Assembly (NCBI RefSeq): GCF_041860085.1
Contig: NZ_CP124747.1
Span: 3,720,001 to 3,784,000 of the forward strand
Reading direction: 5' to 3'
DNA from: Schlesneria sp. DSM 10557
GTDB taxonomy: Bacteria > Planctomycetota > Planctomycetia > Planctomycetales > Planctomycetaceae
Length of the DNA stretch: 64,000 bases
Below the pieces are notes generated by a model, which was not told the origin of the DNA, did not search any database, and was given only the letters and a program-made list of their open reading frames with translations. Positions within the stretch are counted from its first letter, which is position 1; every line of letters starts with the position of its first letter. Below, in pieces: positions 56,711 through 64,000 of this stretch. The translations under genes and the position numbers were made by a program.

Positions 56711-57619
56711 ATGTCGACGATCGAACGATCTCATTTAGAAATTATCCGCGCCATCGACCGGTATGGCTCAGTGACAGCCGCAGCCGAGTCACTTTATGTG
56801 ACGCAGCCCGCACTGAGCCATTCCATTCGCAAGCTCGAGGAGTTACTGGGCCTCCGTATCTGGACTCGTGAAGGGAGACATCTACGACTGACCCAAGGGG
56901 GCGAGCATCTGCTGTCCGTAGCCAATCGATTACTGCCGCAACTCGAACGAGCAGAACTACAGCTTCAGCAGTACGCGGAAGGGGAACGTGGCACCCTACG
57001 AATCGGGATGGAGTGCCACCCGTGCTATCAATGGTTATTAAAAATCGCAGCCCCCTTTTTGAAGGCATGGCCGGATACGGACCTGGATGTCATCCAGAAA
57101 TTTCAATTTGGCGGAATCGATGCCCTCTACGGGTATGACATCGATATTTTAGTTACACCCGATCCACTGAAGAAACAGGGCCTTCTGTTCGTGCCTGTCT
57201 TCGACTACGAGCAAGTTTTGGTCGTCGGAAAGGATCATCGCCTGAAAACCGCGAAACATGCTGAACCAGAGCAATTGAGCGAAGAGACACTCGTTACTTA
57301 CCCCGTTTCGATCGACCGGCTTGATGTTTTCAGTCGCTTCCTCACCCCTGCTGGCGTCGTCCCCAAACGACATAAGTTGATCGAAACGACTGACATCATT
57401 CTCCAAATGGTTGAATGTGGCCGAGGCGTTGCAGCTCTTCCGCGGTGGCTTGTCGTCGAGCAGCAATCACGATTCGAAATATTCCCCGTACGACTGGGCA
57501 AAAAGGGCGTCGACAAACAGATCTTTCTTGGATTTCGAAAAAGCGATTCGAACGTTGATTACATAGATGCATTCGTCGAAATGGCTCGATCTGGCAAGTC
57601 TCTGACCGAACGGCGTTGA
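56711..57619 (+). CDS. metR: LysR-family regulator of methionine genes (MetR-like)
   Basis: A 302-residue LysR regulator. The winged helix is in SHLEIIRAIDRYGSVTAAAE and SLYVTQPALSHSIRKLEELL, followed by GLRIWTREGRHLRLTQGGEH. The effector domain starts at GTLRIGMECHPCYQWLLKIA, a MetR-type stretch, and continues DLDVIQKFQFGGIDALYGYD and VECGRGVAALPRWLVVEQQ. It is divergent from metE, the usual place for MetR, whose co-inducer is homocysteine. ATG 56711 starts the protein at the usual LysR position. A 12-bp terminator follows the stop. Confidence 0.93.
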   Translation: MSTIERSHLEIIRAIDRYGSVTAAAESLYVTQPALSHSIRKLEELLGLRIWTREGRHLRLTQGGEHLLSVANRLLPQLERAELQLQQYAEGERGTLRIGMECHPCYQWLLKIAAPFLKAWPDTDLDVIQKFQFGGIDALYGYDIDILVTPDPLKKQGLLFVPVFDYEQVLVVGKDHRLKTAKHAEPEQLSEETLVTYPVSIDRLDVFSRFLTPAGVVPKRHKLIETTDIILQMVECGRGVAALPRWLVVEQQSRFEIFPVRLGKKGVDKQIFLGFRKSDSNVDYIDAFVEMARSGKSLTERR

Positions 57620-57640
57620 GAGACGGCGCCGACCGAGAAG

Positions 57641-57671
57641 TCATGACAACAGCTCATCACTGTTGTCATGA
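57641..57671 (+). terminator. Terminator after metR
   Basis: TCATGACAACAG (57641-57652) pairs perfectly with CTGTTGTCATGA (57660-57671) over loop CTCATCA, about 20 bases after the stop codon. No T tract follows. It lies between convergent transcription units (metR and the gene interrupted by IS66). Confidence 0.7.
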
Positions 57672-57891
57672 GGGGCGAGGAAACTGAGCAGGCTGCGACA
57701 CAAGGCAGCGCGAGCTTTCCGAGCTGGAATTTCCGTGGAGCCGAAAGTGAATCATACATTCGACGAGCATCTTAGAGTCTGATGGGTGGGAGGAATTGGG
57801 ATTTCGCACTCGAAAGCCCAGGCGACTTCCGACGAGTGCGGTCGACGAATCACAATATCTTTCCCATGATTCGGGACGCTGGACAGTGGAC

Positions 57892-58143
57892 TTATCCCGT
57901 AACAGATTCACAGCCCGCATTCCCCAGAACACATCCTGCCGCGATAATTGCCTGGCGCAGACTCTGGCTTGGAACTGTTGCCCAATCAACATCGCTTTGA
58001 TCAGGGGCTCGAAAAGCCTTCCGCGACAGTCGGATGCCCGATTGGTCTTCGAATCTCTTCACCTCAAACACCGTCACATCGGCTCGTTCCATTTCACACA
58101 CTTCCAGCAGAACTCCGTCAATTCGCGCTCTCCTCAAGATCGC
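57892..58143 (-). pseudogene. 3' half of the gene interrupted by IS66
   Basis: The minus-strand frame from 58137 to the stop at 57892 continues exactly the frame of 60982-61238 when the IS and one copy of the 8-bp duplication are removed. Residues across the joint read SLEAIL-RRARIDGVLLEVCE. The rest contains ADVTVFEVKRFEDQSG and ends SQSLRQAIIAAGCVLGNAGC. The intact gene would encode about 166 residues. I see a strand-helix pattern that could be an RNase H/RuvC-like fold, but this is not firm. The upstream 5' half is listed separately. Confidence 0.8.
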
Positions 58144-58223
58144 GTAAGCGTCCGGTGAAGTGCATCTTGAGTTATGCTTTAGTCTGAGTGGGTTTTGTTA
58201 CCCTTCAGAGTGGAGATGGCGAG

Positions 58224-58640
58224 ATGTCGCAGGTTGGTTTACGGAGTCGTGAGAAGGTGTCGTACTGGCGTTCCCATTGTGAGCGTCAGTCTTCGTCGGG
58301 GGAGTCGATTCGGGGCTATTGTCGTCGTCGCGGGCTTTCGGAGGCGACGTTTCATTACTGGCGGCGTCAGCTCTCGAGTCTCGATCAGGAGTTGACTGTT
58401 CGGCGGACCAATGATCCGCAGGTCACCCGCCCGCAGGGAACCGGGATGGCGGGGCTGGTGGCTATGAAGGTGGTGGGTGATTCGCTGCCGCCTGCGATGC
58501 TGGAGATCGCCTGTGCTGGCGGTCTCGTCGTTCGGTTACGTGAGGATGCGGGTGTCGAGGTGTTGACTCGTGTGCTGACCGCCTGTCGGCAGATCCCCTC
58601 GGAACAACTCTCTTCGTCTGCGGGGGGGCGATTATGCTGA
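58224..58640 (+). CDS. tnpA: IS66 accessory protein TnpA
   Basis: The first gene of the IS66 element, 138 residues from ATG 58224. GGAG lies upstream at a slightly long spacing. The N-terminus has the helix-turn-helix of the family: KVSYWRSHCERQSSSGESIR and GYCRRRGLSEATFHYWRRQL. The C-terminus ends MLEIACAGGLVVRLREDAGV and VLTRVLTACRQ, as in related TnpA proteins. Its end overlaps tnpB by seven bases (58634-58640), suggesting coupled translation. Its exact job in transposition is not known. Confidence 0.9.
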   Translation: MSQVGLRSREKVSYWRSHCERQSSSGESIRGYCRRRGLSEATFHYWRRQLSSLDQELTVRRTNDPQVTRPQGTGMAGLVAMKVVGDSLPPAMLEIACAGGLVVRLREDAGVEVLTRVLTACRQIPSEQLSSSAGGRLC

Positions 58641-59026
58641 ACATCTCTCGCACGACACGGGTGTTTCTGGCGACAGTGCCGACAGACATGCGGAAGGGGT
58701 TTGACGGTCTTCACGCCCTGGTGGAGAGCGTGATCGAAGAAGATCCGTTTGCCGGTCATCTGTTTGTGTTTCGGAACCAGCGTCGCGACCGGATCAAGCT
58801 GCTGTGGTGGGATCGCGATGGCTGGAGCCTGTTTTACAAGCGGTTGGAAAAAGGATGTTACGAGTTCCCGACCGACCGGAAGGAACAGACCTCACGCCGC
58901 TGCGAGATTCGCGCAGAGGAGCTTTTGCTGCTGTTGGAGGGGATTGATCTAGGGAGCGTGAAGCGACGCCCTCGCTATGAACGGCCGAGCGCAATCAATG
59001 ACACCACGGCGCGGTCTTCAGTGTGA
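58634..59026 (+). CDS. tnpB: IS66 accessory protein TnpB (Orf2)
   Basis: A 130-residue protein of the IS66 Orf2 family, recognised by VFLATVPTDMRKGFDGLHAL, FVFRNQRRDRIKLLWWDRDG and WSLFYKRLEKGCYEFP. The family is required for transposition of some IS66 elements but its activity is unproven. Its start lies within the end of tnpA. Between its stop and tnpC is a gap of 159 bases. That gap holds an inverted repeat, CGTCCCTCCACGA / TCGTGGAGGGACG near 59084-59112, perhaps a control hairpin. Confidence 0.95.
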   Translation: MLNISRTTRVFLATVPTDMRKGFDGLHALVESVIEEDPFAGHLFVFRNQRRDRIKLLWWDRDGWSLFYKRLEKGCYEFPTDRKEQTSRRCEIRAEELLLLLEGIDLGSVKRRPRYERPSAINDTTARSSV

Positions 59027-59185
59027 ACTTCGTTCGGTCGTAAGACTGTCTGGCAGAATGCTGTCCCATGTCTTCGGTAGTCGTCCCTCCACGACGATTC
59101 GTGGAGGGACGTTTTTCGTTGGGAGAATACAGAAAAATCCCAAATTACTTGAAACGTTTTTGGGGGTTCGGGCGTATGACAGGGC

Positions 59186-60937
59186 ATGAGTACGGATGGC
59201 TCCATTCTTCCTGATGACGTTGAGCAGCTCAAGGCGATGATCGCCGCACGTGATGCGGTCATCGCCAGAAGAGAGGCCGTCCTTCTACAGCGCGACATCG
59301 AGATCGTGGGACATCGCGCCGTCATCGCGCAGAAAGAAATGGTGATCACGTCATTGCACGACGTGGTTGAGCAGCAGCAGGCCAAACTGGAACGTGTGCA
59401 TGAGCAACTGGCTCGCCTGCTTCGTGAACGCTACGGGCCGCGTAAGGAACGGGTCGATCCGAATCAGCTGACCCTGTTCACACCCGAAGAACTGGCGGAA
59501 CTGATTCGCGAACTGAAGCGGGATCAGCAGGATTCGGTTTCGACCGACGATGGTTCGCTGCCCCAGGACGAGTCGCTGGGGGCCGCCAAGCCCAAGGGGC
59601 ATGGCCGACGTCCCATCCCGCCTGAGATTCCGCGGGAAACCATCGTCCATGAACTGACGGAGCAAGAGCGACAGTGTCCCTGCTGTGGAGAGTTACGCGC
59701 CGAGATCGGACGTGAGGTCAGCGAGCAGCTGGAATTCATCCCCGCCCGTCTCAAGGCGATTCGGCACGAACGAGTGCGCTACGCCTGCCGGGGCTGCAAA
59801 GAGCATGTGGCGCTGGCCCCCAAGCCACCGCAACCGATCGACAAAGGCCTGCCGGGACCGGGACTGCTGGCGAACCTGATCGTGTCCAAGTATGGAGACT
59901 ACCTGCCGCTGTATCGGATGGAAGACATTCTCTCGCGCTACAGGCTTCTCCTGCGGCGAAGCACACTGTGTGACTGGGTGGCGTCGATGGCCGATCTGCT
60001 GACCCCCTTGTACGACCTGCTGTGCCAGCGTGTGCGACAATCGGGTGTGATCCATACCGATGACACGAGCATCAAAATGCTGTCCGAAGGTCAGTGCCAG
60101 AACTGCAAGTTCTGGACGTATATCGGCGATCCCGCTCATCCGTATGTCGCCTACGAATTCAGCCTGACGCGCGCTGGGAGGAACCCGTCCCGGTTTCTGG
60201 AAGGCTTCTCGGGTTATCTGCAGGCGGATGCCTTCAGCGGGTACGACCAGATCTATGCCAAAGAACAGGTGACAGAAGTCGCCTGCATGGCACATTGCCG
60301 CCGGTACTGGCAGGAGGCCAGTCACACCGATGCGCGACGGGCGTACGAAGCGCTGGGCTACATCTCACGGTTGTATCAACTGGAGTCAGAATTCGAAGCG
60401 GCAGGGCTGAGCGGTGCATCACTGCGTGACGCACGCCAGCAGCATGCGGTTGGGATTCTCAAGACCTTCCGCAGCTGGCTGAACGAAGAGCAAAACCAGG
60501 TACTCCCCAAGAGTCCGATCGGACAGGCCTTCACCTACACACTGAATCAGTGGGAGGCGACCTGCCGCTACACCGACGACGGTGCACTGCAGATCGATAA
60601 TAATCTGGCGGAGCGGATGATGAAGCCCCCCGCCATCCTGCGGAAGAACATGCTGTTCGTCGGCGGCGAACAGGGAGGTCATCGCGCTGCGATCCTGCTC
60701 AGTCTGGTCGGCAGTGCCAAGTACTGCGAGGTAGAACCGTGGCACTGGCTGCGAGCGGTCCTGGAGGAACTCCCCCAACGACTACGCACGGGAGCAGATC
60801 CCCCCGACCTGACAGACCTGCTCCCCGATCAATGGCTGAAGGCCCATCCCGAGCACCGCTGGAAGATCGAAACGATCCGCAAAAAAGAACGCCAAAGGTC
60901 CAAACAGCAAAAAACCAACAAGAGAAAGAAACGCTGA
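59186..60937 (+). CDS. tnpC: IS66 transposase TnpC
   Basis: A 583-residue DDE transposase. The N-terminus is a coiled coil with repeated ARRDAVIARR-like heptads, followed by QQAKLERVHEQLARLLRERY. A zinc-binding stretch follows, QERQCPCCGELRAEIG and YACRGCKEHVALAPKPPQPI. The catalytic domain has the first Asp in VIHTDDTSIKML, the second in GYLQADAFSGYDQIY, and Glu in NNLAERMMKPPAILRKNMLF. The C-terminus is a Lys/Arg-rich tail. All key residues are present. The 130-bp fragment at 47700-47829 derives from the equivalent of the last catalytic stretch. Confidence 0.96.
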   Translation: MSTDGSILPDDVEQLKAMIAARDAVIARREAVLLQRDIEIVGHRAVIAQKEMVITSLHDVVEQQQAKLERVHEQLARLLRERYGPRKERVDPNQLTLFTPEELAELIRELKRDQQDSVSTDDGSLPQDESLGAAKPKGHGRRPIPPEIPRETIVHELTEQERQCPCCGELRAEIGREVSEQLEFIPARLKAIRHERVRYACRGCKEHVALAPKPPQPIDKGLPGPGLLANLIVSKYGDYLPLYRMEDILSRYRLLLRRSTLCDWVASMADLLTPLYDLLCQRVRQSGVIHTDDTSIKMLSEGQCQNCKFWTYIGDPAHPYVAYEFSLTRAGRNPSRFLEGFSGYLQADAFSGYDQIYAKEQVTEVACMAHCRRYWQEASHTDARRAYEALGYISRLYQLESEFEAAGLSGASLRDARQQHAVGILKTFRSWLNEEQNQVLPKSPIGQAFTYTLNQWEATCRYTDDGALQIDNNLAERMMKPPAILRKNMLFVGGEQGGHRAAILLSLVGSAKYCEVEPWHWLRAVLEELPQRLRTGADPPDLTDLLPDQWLKAHPEHRWKIETIRKKERQRSKQQKTNKRKKR

Positions 60938-60981
60938 ACCCCCAATCTCATCCACGGGGGCCTACTTCACCGTGCGCTTAC

Positions 60982-61238
60982 AAGATCGCCTCGAGCGACC
61001 TTCCTTTAGTATGAGAAACCCATTCCGTGTCGGACACCCGCACTGCAACGCGGTCGGGGCTGTGTTCTTGAAGAATGCGAGACACTTGGACACGTAGCCA
61101 GCAGAGCGACTGCGGTTCGGACAACTGGCTCGGGAACTGAGACCGTCCATGACCCAGTAAATACGGACGCTCGATCGTTCCCTCGACGAGCGCCCAATTC
61201 ACATTATCCTTTTCCGCCCGAAATCCAATCGCTTTCAT
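60982..61238 (-). pseudogene. 5' half of the gene interrupted by IS66
   Basis: The minus-strand frame from ATG 61238 reads MKAIGFRAEKDNVNWALVEG, then LLGHGRSQFPSQLSEPQSLC and EHSPDRVAVRVSDTEW, and runs into the IS with an early stop after EAIL. The frame rejoins the 3' half at 58143 when the element is removed. It starts 50 bases after the nrdB stop on the same strand, so the intact gene was probably the last of the nrd operon. An ATG 60 bases upstream would overlap nrdB slightly and is less likely. The alternating strands around AIGF...VNWALVEG resemble the first beta-hairpin of RNase H/RuvC folds, with Glu in place of Asp; this is tentative. Confidence 0.8.
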
Positions 61239-61288
61239 TGCCACTATCCATCGACCGTCACCACCGAAGACACGACACCGTACTCGAA

Positions 61289-62359
61289 TCAGTCCCAACT
61301 CAGCGTTGATGCGCTCTGATACTCGGTGACCCGAGTCTCAAAGAAATTCTTCTCTTTCGAGAGATCAATTGTTTCACTCATCCAAGGAAACGGATTCGAT
61401 GAACCGTATTGAGTCGGCAGGCCGATGCGCTCGAGTCTGCGGTCGGCAATAAACTGCACGTAGTCACGGAACAGATCGGCATTCAACCCCAAGACACCTC
61501 GGGGGAGCACGTCTCGAGCGTAGTCAATCTCTAACTCAACAGCGCGCTTCACTCGTTCAATCATGGACTGCTGGAAATCCGCAGTCCATAACTCCGGGTT
61601 TTCGGCCCGAATACCGTTGATCAGGTCGATACCGAAATTGAGATGGATCGTTTCATCCCGAAGAATGTACTGAAATTGTTCACCGATCCCCGTCATCAAA
61701 TTCCTGCGGTGAAACGAGAGCACCATCACGAATCCGGTATAAAAGAATACTCCCTCCATGATGATGTAGTAACCAATCAGGTTTTTCAGAAACTTCTGCG
61801 CCCCTTCAAACGTGTCGGTTGTAAACTCGGGATCAAGAACTTCCGCCGTGAGTTCCATCTCCAGCTCATCCTTCCGAGCAATGGCGGGAACCTCATGATA
61901 CATGTTGAAGACTTCACCCTCATTCAGCCCGAGGCTCTCGACAATGTAAAGAAACGTGTGTGAATGCACCGCCTCTTCAAACGCCTGCCGAAGCAGGTAC
62001 TGACGGCATTCAGCGTTCGTCACATGTCGAAAGATTGCCAGCACGAGATTGTTGCCAACAAGGCTCTCCGCTGTCGCGAAAAAGCCAAGGTTTCGAAGAA
62101 TCACTCGACGTTCGTCATCCGTCAACTTACTGGATTTCCAAGTCTCGATATCCTTGTTCATCGGAACTTCCGTCGGCATCCAGTGATTCGCACAGCCATT
62201 CAGGTAATGCTCCCAGGCCCATTGATATTTCAGGGGCATCAACTGATTGACATCGACCTGGTGACAATTGATGAGCCGCTTTTCGCGTGCATTCACCCTC
62301 CCCGATCGAGAGACAGTTGTGCCGGTCGGTATATTTTCGAAGGTAGTGGTATCCAGCAT
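61289..62359 (-). CDS. nrdB: Ribonucleotide reductase small subunit, class Ic-like (radical Tyr replaced by Phe)
   Basis: A 356-residue ferritin-like R2 protein that generates the oxidant for deoxyribonucleotide synthesis. Metal ligands are Glu98 ([12 protein letters not shown]), Glu129 and His132 ([11 protein letters not shown]), Glu202 ([10 protein letters not shown]), and Glu236 and His239 (RDETIHLNF). Canonical class Ia R2 has Asp as first ligand and Tyr four residues after the first His. Here these are Glu98 and Phe136, exactly as in the Chlamydia-type class Ic enzyme, which uses a Mn/Fe cofactor in place of a tyrosyl radical. The C-terminus ends [16 protein letters not shown]. It follows nrdA and a small ORF on the same strand. 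Confidence 0.95.
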   Translation of the reverse strand: MLDTTTFENIPTGTTVSRSGRVNAREKRLINCHQVDVNQLMPLKYQWAWEHYLNGCANHWMPTEVPMNKDIETWKSSKLTDDERRVILRNLGFFATAESLVGNNLVLAIFRHVTNAECRQYLLRQAFEEAVHSHTFLYIVESLGLNEGEVFNMYHEVPAIARKDELEMELTAEVLDPEFTTDTFEGAQKFLKNLIGYYIIMEGVFFYTGFVMVLSFHRRNLMTGIGEQFQYILRDETIHLNFGIDLINGIRAENPELWTADFQQSMIERVKRAVELEIDYARDVLPRGVLGLNADLFRDYVQFIADRRLERIGLPTQYGSSNPFPWMSETIDLSKEKNFFETRVTEYQSASTLSWD

Positions 62360-62374
62360 AGTGTGGTTGAAATC

Positions 62375-62689
62375 CTATTCGCTCGACAAACTGTCGGGAT
62401 CGTGGTTTTGAAGTTGAAATTGAAACTGACGTTGCAGACGTAGAACGAATCGATAAACGTACTTTGCCTGGAAAATGGCAGGTACGTATTTTCGGATTTC
62501 CTCGCGACGTGATAACCAGATAACAGAGTATGGACCGCCTGATTCGGGCAAGTCATACCCCGCGACATCCGTCACCAGGATGCTGCTTCCATCCGAAAAC
62601 TCGTAGGACCATGCCCGAGCTAGACCTGGTGTATGAAGAACGACAAAGCCCAAAGACTCCAGACATTGCCTCGGCCGTTTTACTGGCAT
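62375..62689 (-). CDS. Small unidentified protein between nrdA and nrdB
   Basis: A 104-residue frame from ATG 62689, which overlaps the last ten bases of nrdA; the stop is 15 bases before nrdB. The translation holds [40 protein letters not shown] and [20 protein letters not shown], a plausible small alpha/beta domain, and ends in a Gln/Phe-rich stretch ([12 protein letters not shown]). I do not recognise the family. Its tight fit between the two reductase genes suggests a role in the enzyme's assembly, regulation or metal loading, by position only. Confidence 0.65.
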   Translation of the reverse strand: MPVKRPRQCLESLGFVVLHTPGLARAWSYEFSDGSSILVTDVAGYDLPESGGPYSVIWLSRREEIRKYVPAIFQAKYVYRFVLRLQRQFQFQLQNHDPDSLSSE

Positions 62690-64000
62690 GACTCGCAGTC
62701 CGGATTGTCCAAACTGCATGCGGTTGGAGGCAAAAGCTCGGCTTGCTCCCGTCGAATCTCGACGTCACTCGAAGCGCTTCGGCTTTTCATCCACTTCGGT
62801 TGAACGCCAAAACGATTGACATCCAGTGTCGATTTTTCAACCTGAGTCGCAGCGAGAGTTCGCAAATAGTAGGTCGTCTTCAATCCCCGTTGCCACGCCA
62901 GCATGTACATGTCATGCATCTTACGTCCGCTTGGCTCGGACAGATAAAGATTCAGCGACTGCCCCTGATCGATCCATTTCTGTCGGTGGGCGGCACATTC
63001 GATATACCACTTCGGATCGATTTCAAACGCCGTCAGATATCTCTGACGGATTTCTAGCGGTATTCGGCCGATGTTCTGCAGCGATCCATCAAAGTACTTC
63101 AGCTCATCAAGCATCTGGAAGTCCCAGAGTCCCAGCTTTTTGAGCTCCCCAACGAGCGACTCGTTAACCTGCGTGAATTCCCCAGACAGGTTGCTCTTGG
63201 CGTACAAATGCTTATACGCAGGTTCAATCGATTGAGACACACCGATGATTGTCGAGATTGTCGCTGTCGGCGCAATCGCCAAGACATTACTATTCCTCAT
63301 GCCGCACGTAGCGACAGCATCGCGAACCGCCTGCCAATCGAGCGTACTGGCACGGTCAACAGAGATCGGCATTCCGCGTTCACGTTCCACCAGATCGAGT
63401 GTATCGATGGGTAGTAAACCGCGGTCCCACTTCGATCCTGAATAGGTCGAGTAAGTACCACGCTCTGCCGCCAACGCCGCGGACGCCATTATCGCGAAGT
63501 AGGAAATTGCTTCCATACTCTGGTCGGCAAACCTGACCGCCTCTTGACTTGCGTAGCTGGTCCCTAACTTGCACAGTGCATCCTGAAACCCCATCAATCC
63601 CAAACCAACAGGCCGATGCCGTTGATTCGACGCCGCCGCTTCTGGCGTGGGATAGAAATTAATATCGATGACGTTGTCGAGCATTCGCACAGCAATCGTC
63701 ACGGTCTCGCGAAGACGCTCTAAATCAAGGCCATTTTCAGTGACATGGGCCACGAGATTGATGGAACCGAGATTGCAGACCGCGATTTCGTCGTGCGACG
63801 TGTTGAGTAGAATTTCTGTGCAAAGATTGCTGCTGTGTACGACCCCGACATGATCTTGCGGCGAGCGAATGTTAGACGGATCCTTGAATGTGATCCACGG
63901 GTGACCGGTCTCAAATAATCGCGTCAACATCTTCCGCCACAGTTCAGCAGCTGAAACCTTACGATGAAGCCGAATTTCACCTTCCGCAGCTAATCGTTCG
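62680..64000 (-). CDS. nrdA: Ribonucleotide reductase large subunit, class I (5' part outside window)
   Basis: The last 440 residues of NrdA; the frame is open to the right edge and the gene continues beyond it. Recognisable parts are the catalytic-site [20 protein letters not shown] with [26 protein letters not shown], and [21 protein letters not shown]-terminal marks are [20 protein letters not shown] and the tail DNPDCESCQ with a CxxC pair, the shuttle cysteines that reduce the active site. The Cys in SNLCTEI and VCNLGS, and the Asn/Glu nearby, match class I enzymes. It is the first visible gene of an nrdA-orf-nrdB operon. The ATP-cone, if any, lies outside. Confidence 0.96.
   Translation of the reverse strand, partial: ERLAAEGEIRLHRKVSAAELWRKMLTRLFETGHPWITFKDPSNIRSPQDHVGVVHSSNLCTEILLNTSHDEIAVCNLGSINLVAHVTENGLDLERLRETVTIAVRMLDNVIDINFYPTPEAAASNQRHRPVGLGLMGFQDALCKLGTSYASQEAVRFADQSMEAISYFAIMASAALAAERGTYSTYSGSKWDRGLLPIDTLDLVERERGMPISVDRASTLDWQAVRDAVATCGMRNSNVLAIAPTATISTIIGVSQSIEPAYKHLYAKSNLSGEFTQVNESLVGELKKLGLWDFQMLDELKYFDGSLQNIGRIPLEIRQRYLTAFEIDPKWYIECAAHRQKWIDQGQSLNLYLSEPSGRKMHDMYMLAWQRGLKTTYYLRTLAATQVEKSTLDVNRFGVQPKWMKSRSASSDVEIRREQAELLPPTACSLDNPDCESCQ

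Larger units (their letters stand above)
58144..60981 (+). mobile_element. Complete IS66-family insertion sequence with 8-bp target duplication
   Basis: The element is 2838 bp with terminal inverted repeats GTAAGCGTCCGGTGAAG (58144-58160) and, in reverse complement, GTAAGCGCACGGTGAAG (60965-60981): 15 of 17 positions match, and both begin with the GTAAGCG typical of the family. It is flanked by the perfect duplication AAGATCGC at 58136-58143 and 60982-60989. Inside are three genes in the usual order (tnpA, tnpB, tnpC), all apparently intact. The insertion is therefore young and possibly active. A scrap of a related tnpC is at 47700-47829. Confidence 0.97.

Overview
The window is about 64 kb of GC-rich chromosome that reads as a planctomycete, most likely of the Planctomycetaceae/Gemmataceae type. 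The evidence is the gene content: a DUF1501 Tat-exported protein, two secreted PQQ-type beta-propellers, a DUF1080 lectin-like protein, a Gfo/Idh/MocA protein, an Fae-like C1 protein, a DUF1015 protein, tandem RND pumps and several secreted proteins with no clear family. I ran no database search; family names come from motifs I could read.

Layout. 0-10 kb: end of an unidentified gene, coproheme decarboxylase (hemQ type), a sulfotransferase, a secreted protein with two secretin N-like domains, a histone-deacetylase-fold enzyme, DUF1501 and a beta-propeller. 10.1-15.7 kb: a DNA-repair block, with a DUF4130/UdgX fusion and its radical-SAM partner on the minus strand, then an MBL-fold exonuclease and an ATP-dependent DNA ligase on the plus strand. 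16.6-29.2 kb: a methyltransferase, tRNA-Lys, an Fae-like protein that lacks the catalytic His, DUF1015, secreted hydrolases, a YihY/BrkB protein, a zinc alcohol dehydrogenase and a secreted propeller-like protein. 30.0-37.8 kb: an adaptor plus two RND permeases with 4-base overlaps. 37.8-47.5 kb: Gfo/Idh/MocA, beta-propeller, DUF1080, an unidentified protein of repeated helical look, a membrane protein, a trypsin-like protease, dienelactone hydrolase, queG and an ECF sigma factor.

47.6-52.7 kb is a decayed accessory island. It holds a 130-bp IS66 scrap beside a 13-G run, an ankyrin protein, a small lysine-tailed ORF, a dead REP-associated transposase (RAYT) with an inverted REP hairpin on each side, a complete group II intron with its reverse transcriptase, and a SUKH-3-like orphan immunity gene. 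The intron lies between that gene's ATG and its apparent Shine-Dalgarno sequence. The immunity-like genes without an intact toxin suggest a ruined polymorphic-toxin locus.

52.8-64 kb: folC and metE, divergent metR, then a complete IS66 element (58144-60981) with 17-bp terminal repeats and a perfect 8-bp target duplication. It sits inside a gene whose two halves rejoin in frame, at the end of an nrdA-orf-nrdB operon. NrdB has Phe where the radical Tyr normally is, and Glu as first metal ligand, as in class Ic enzymes.

The strongest observations are the REP/RAYT unit, the intron that splits a ribosome-binding site from its start codon, the IS66-interrupted gene, the class Ic NrdB, the His-less Fae homologue and the UdgX fusion cluster.
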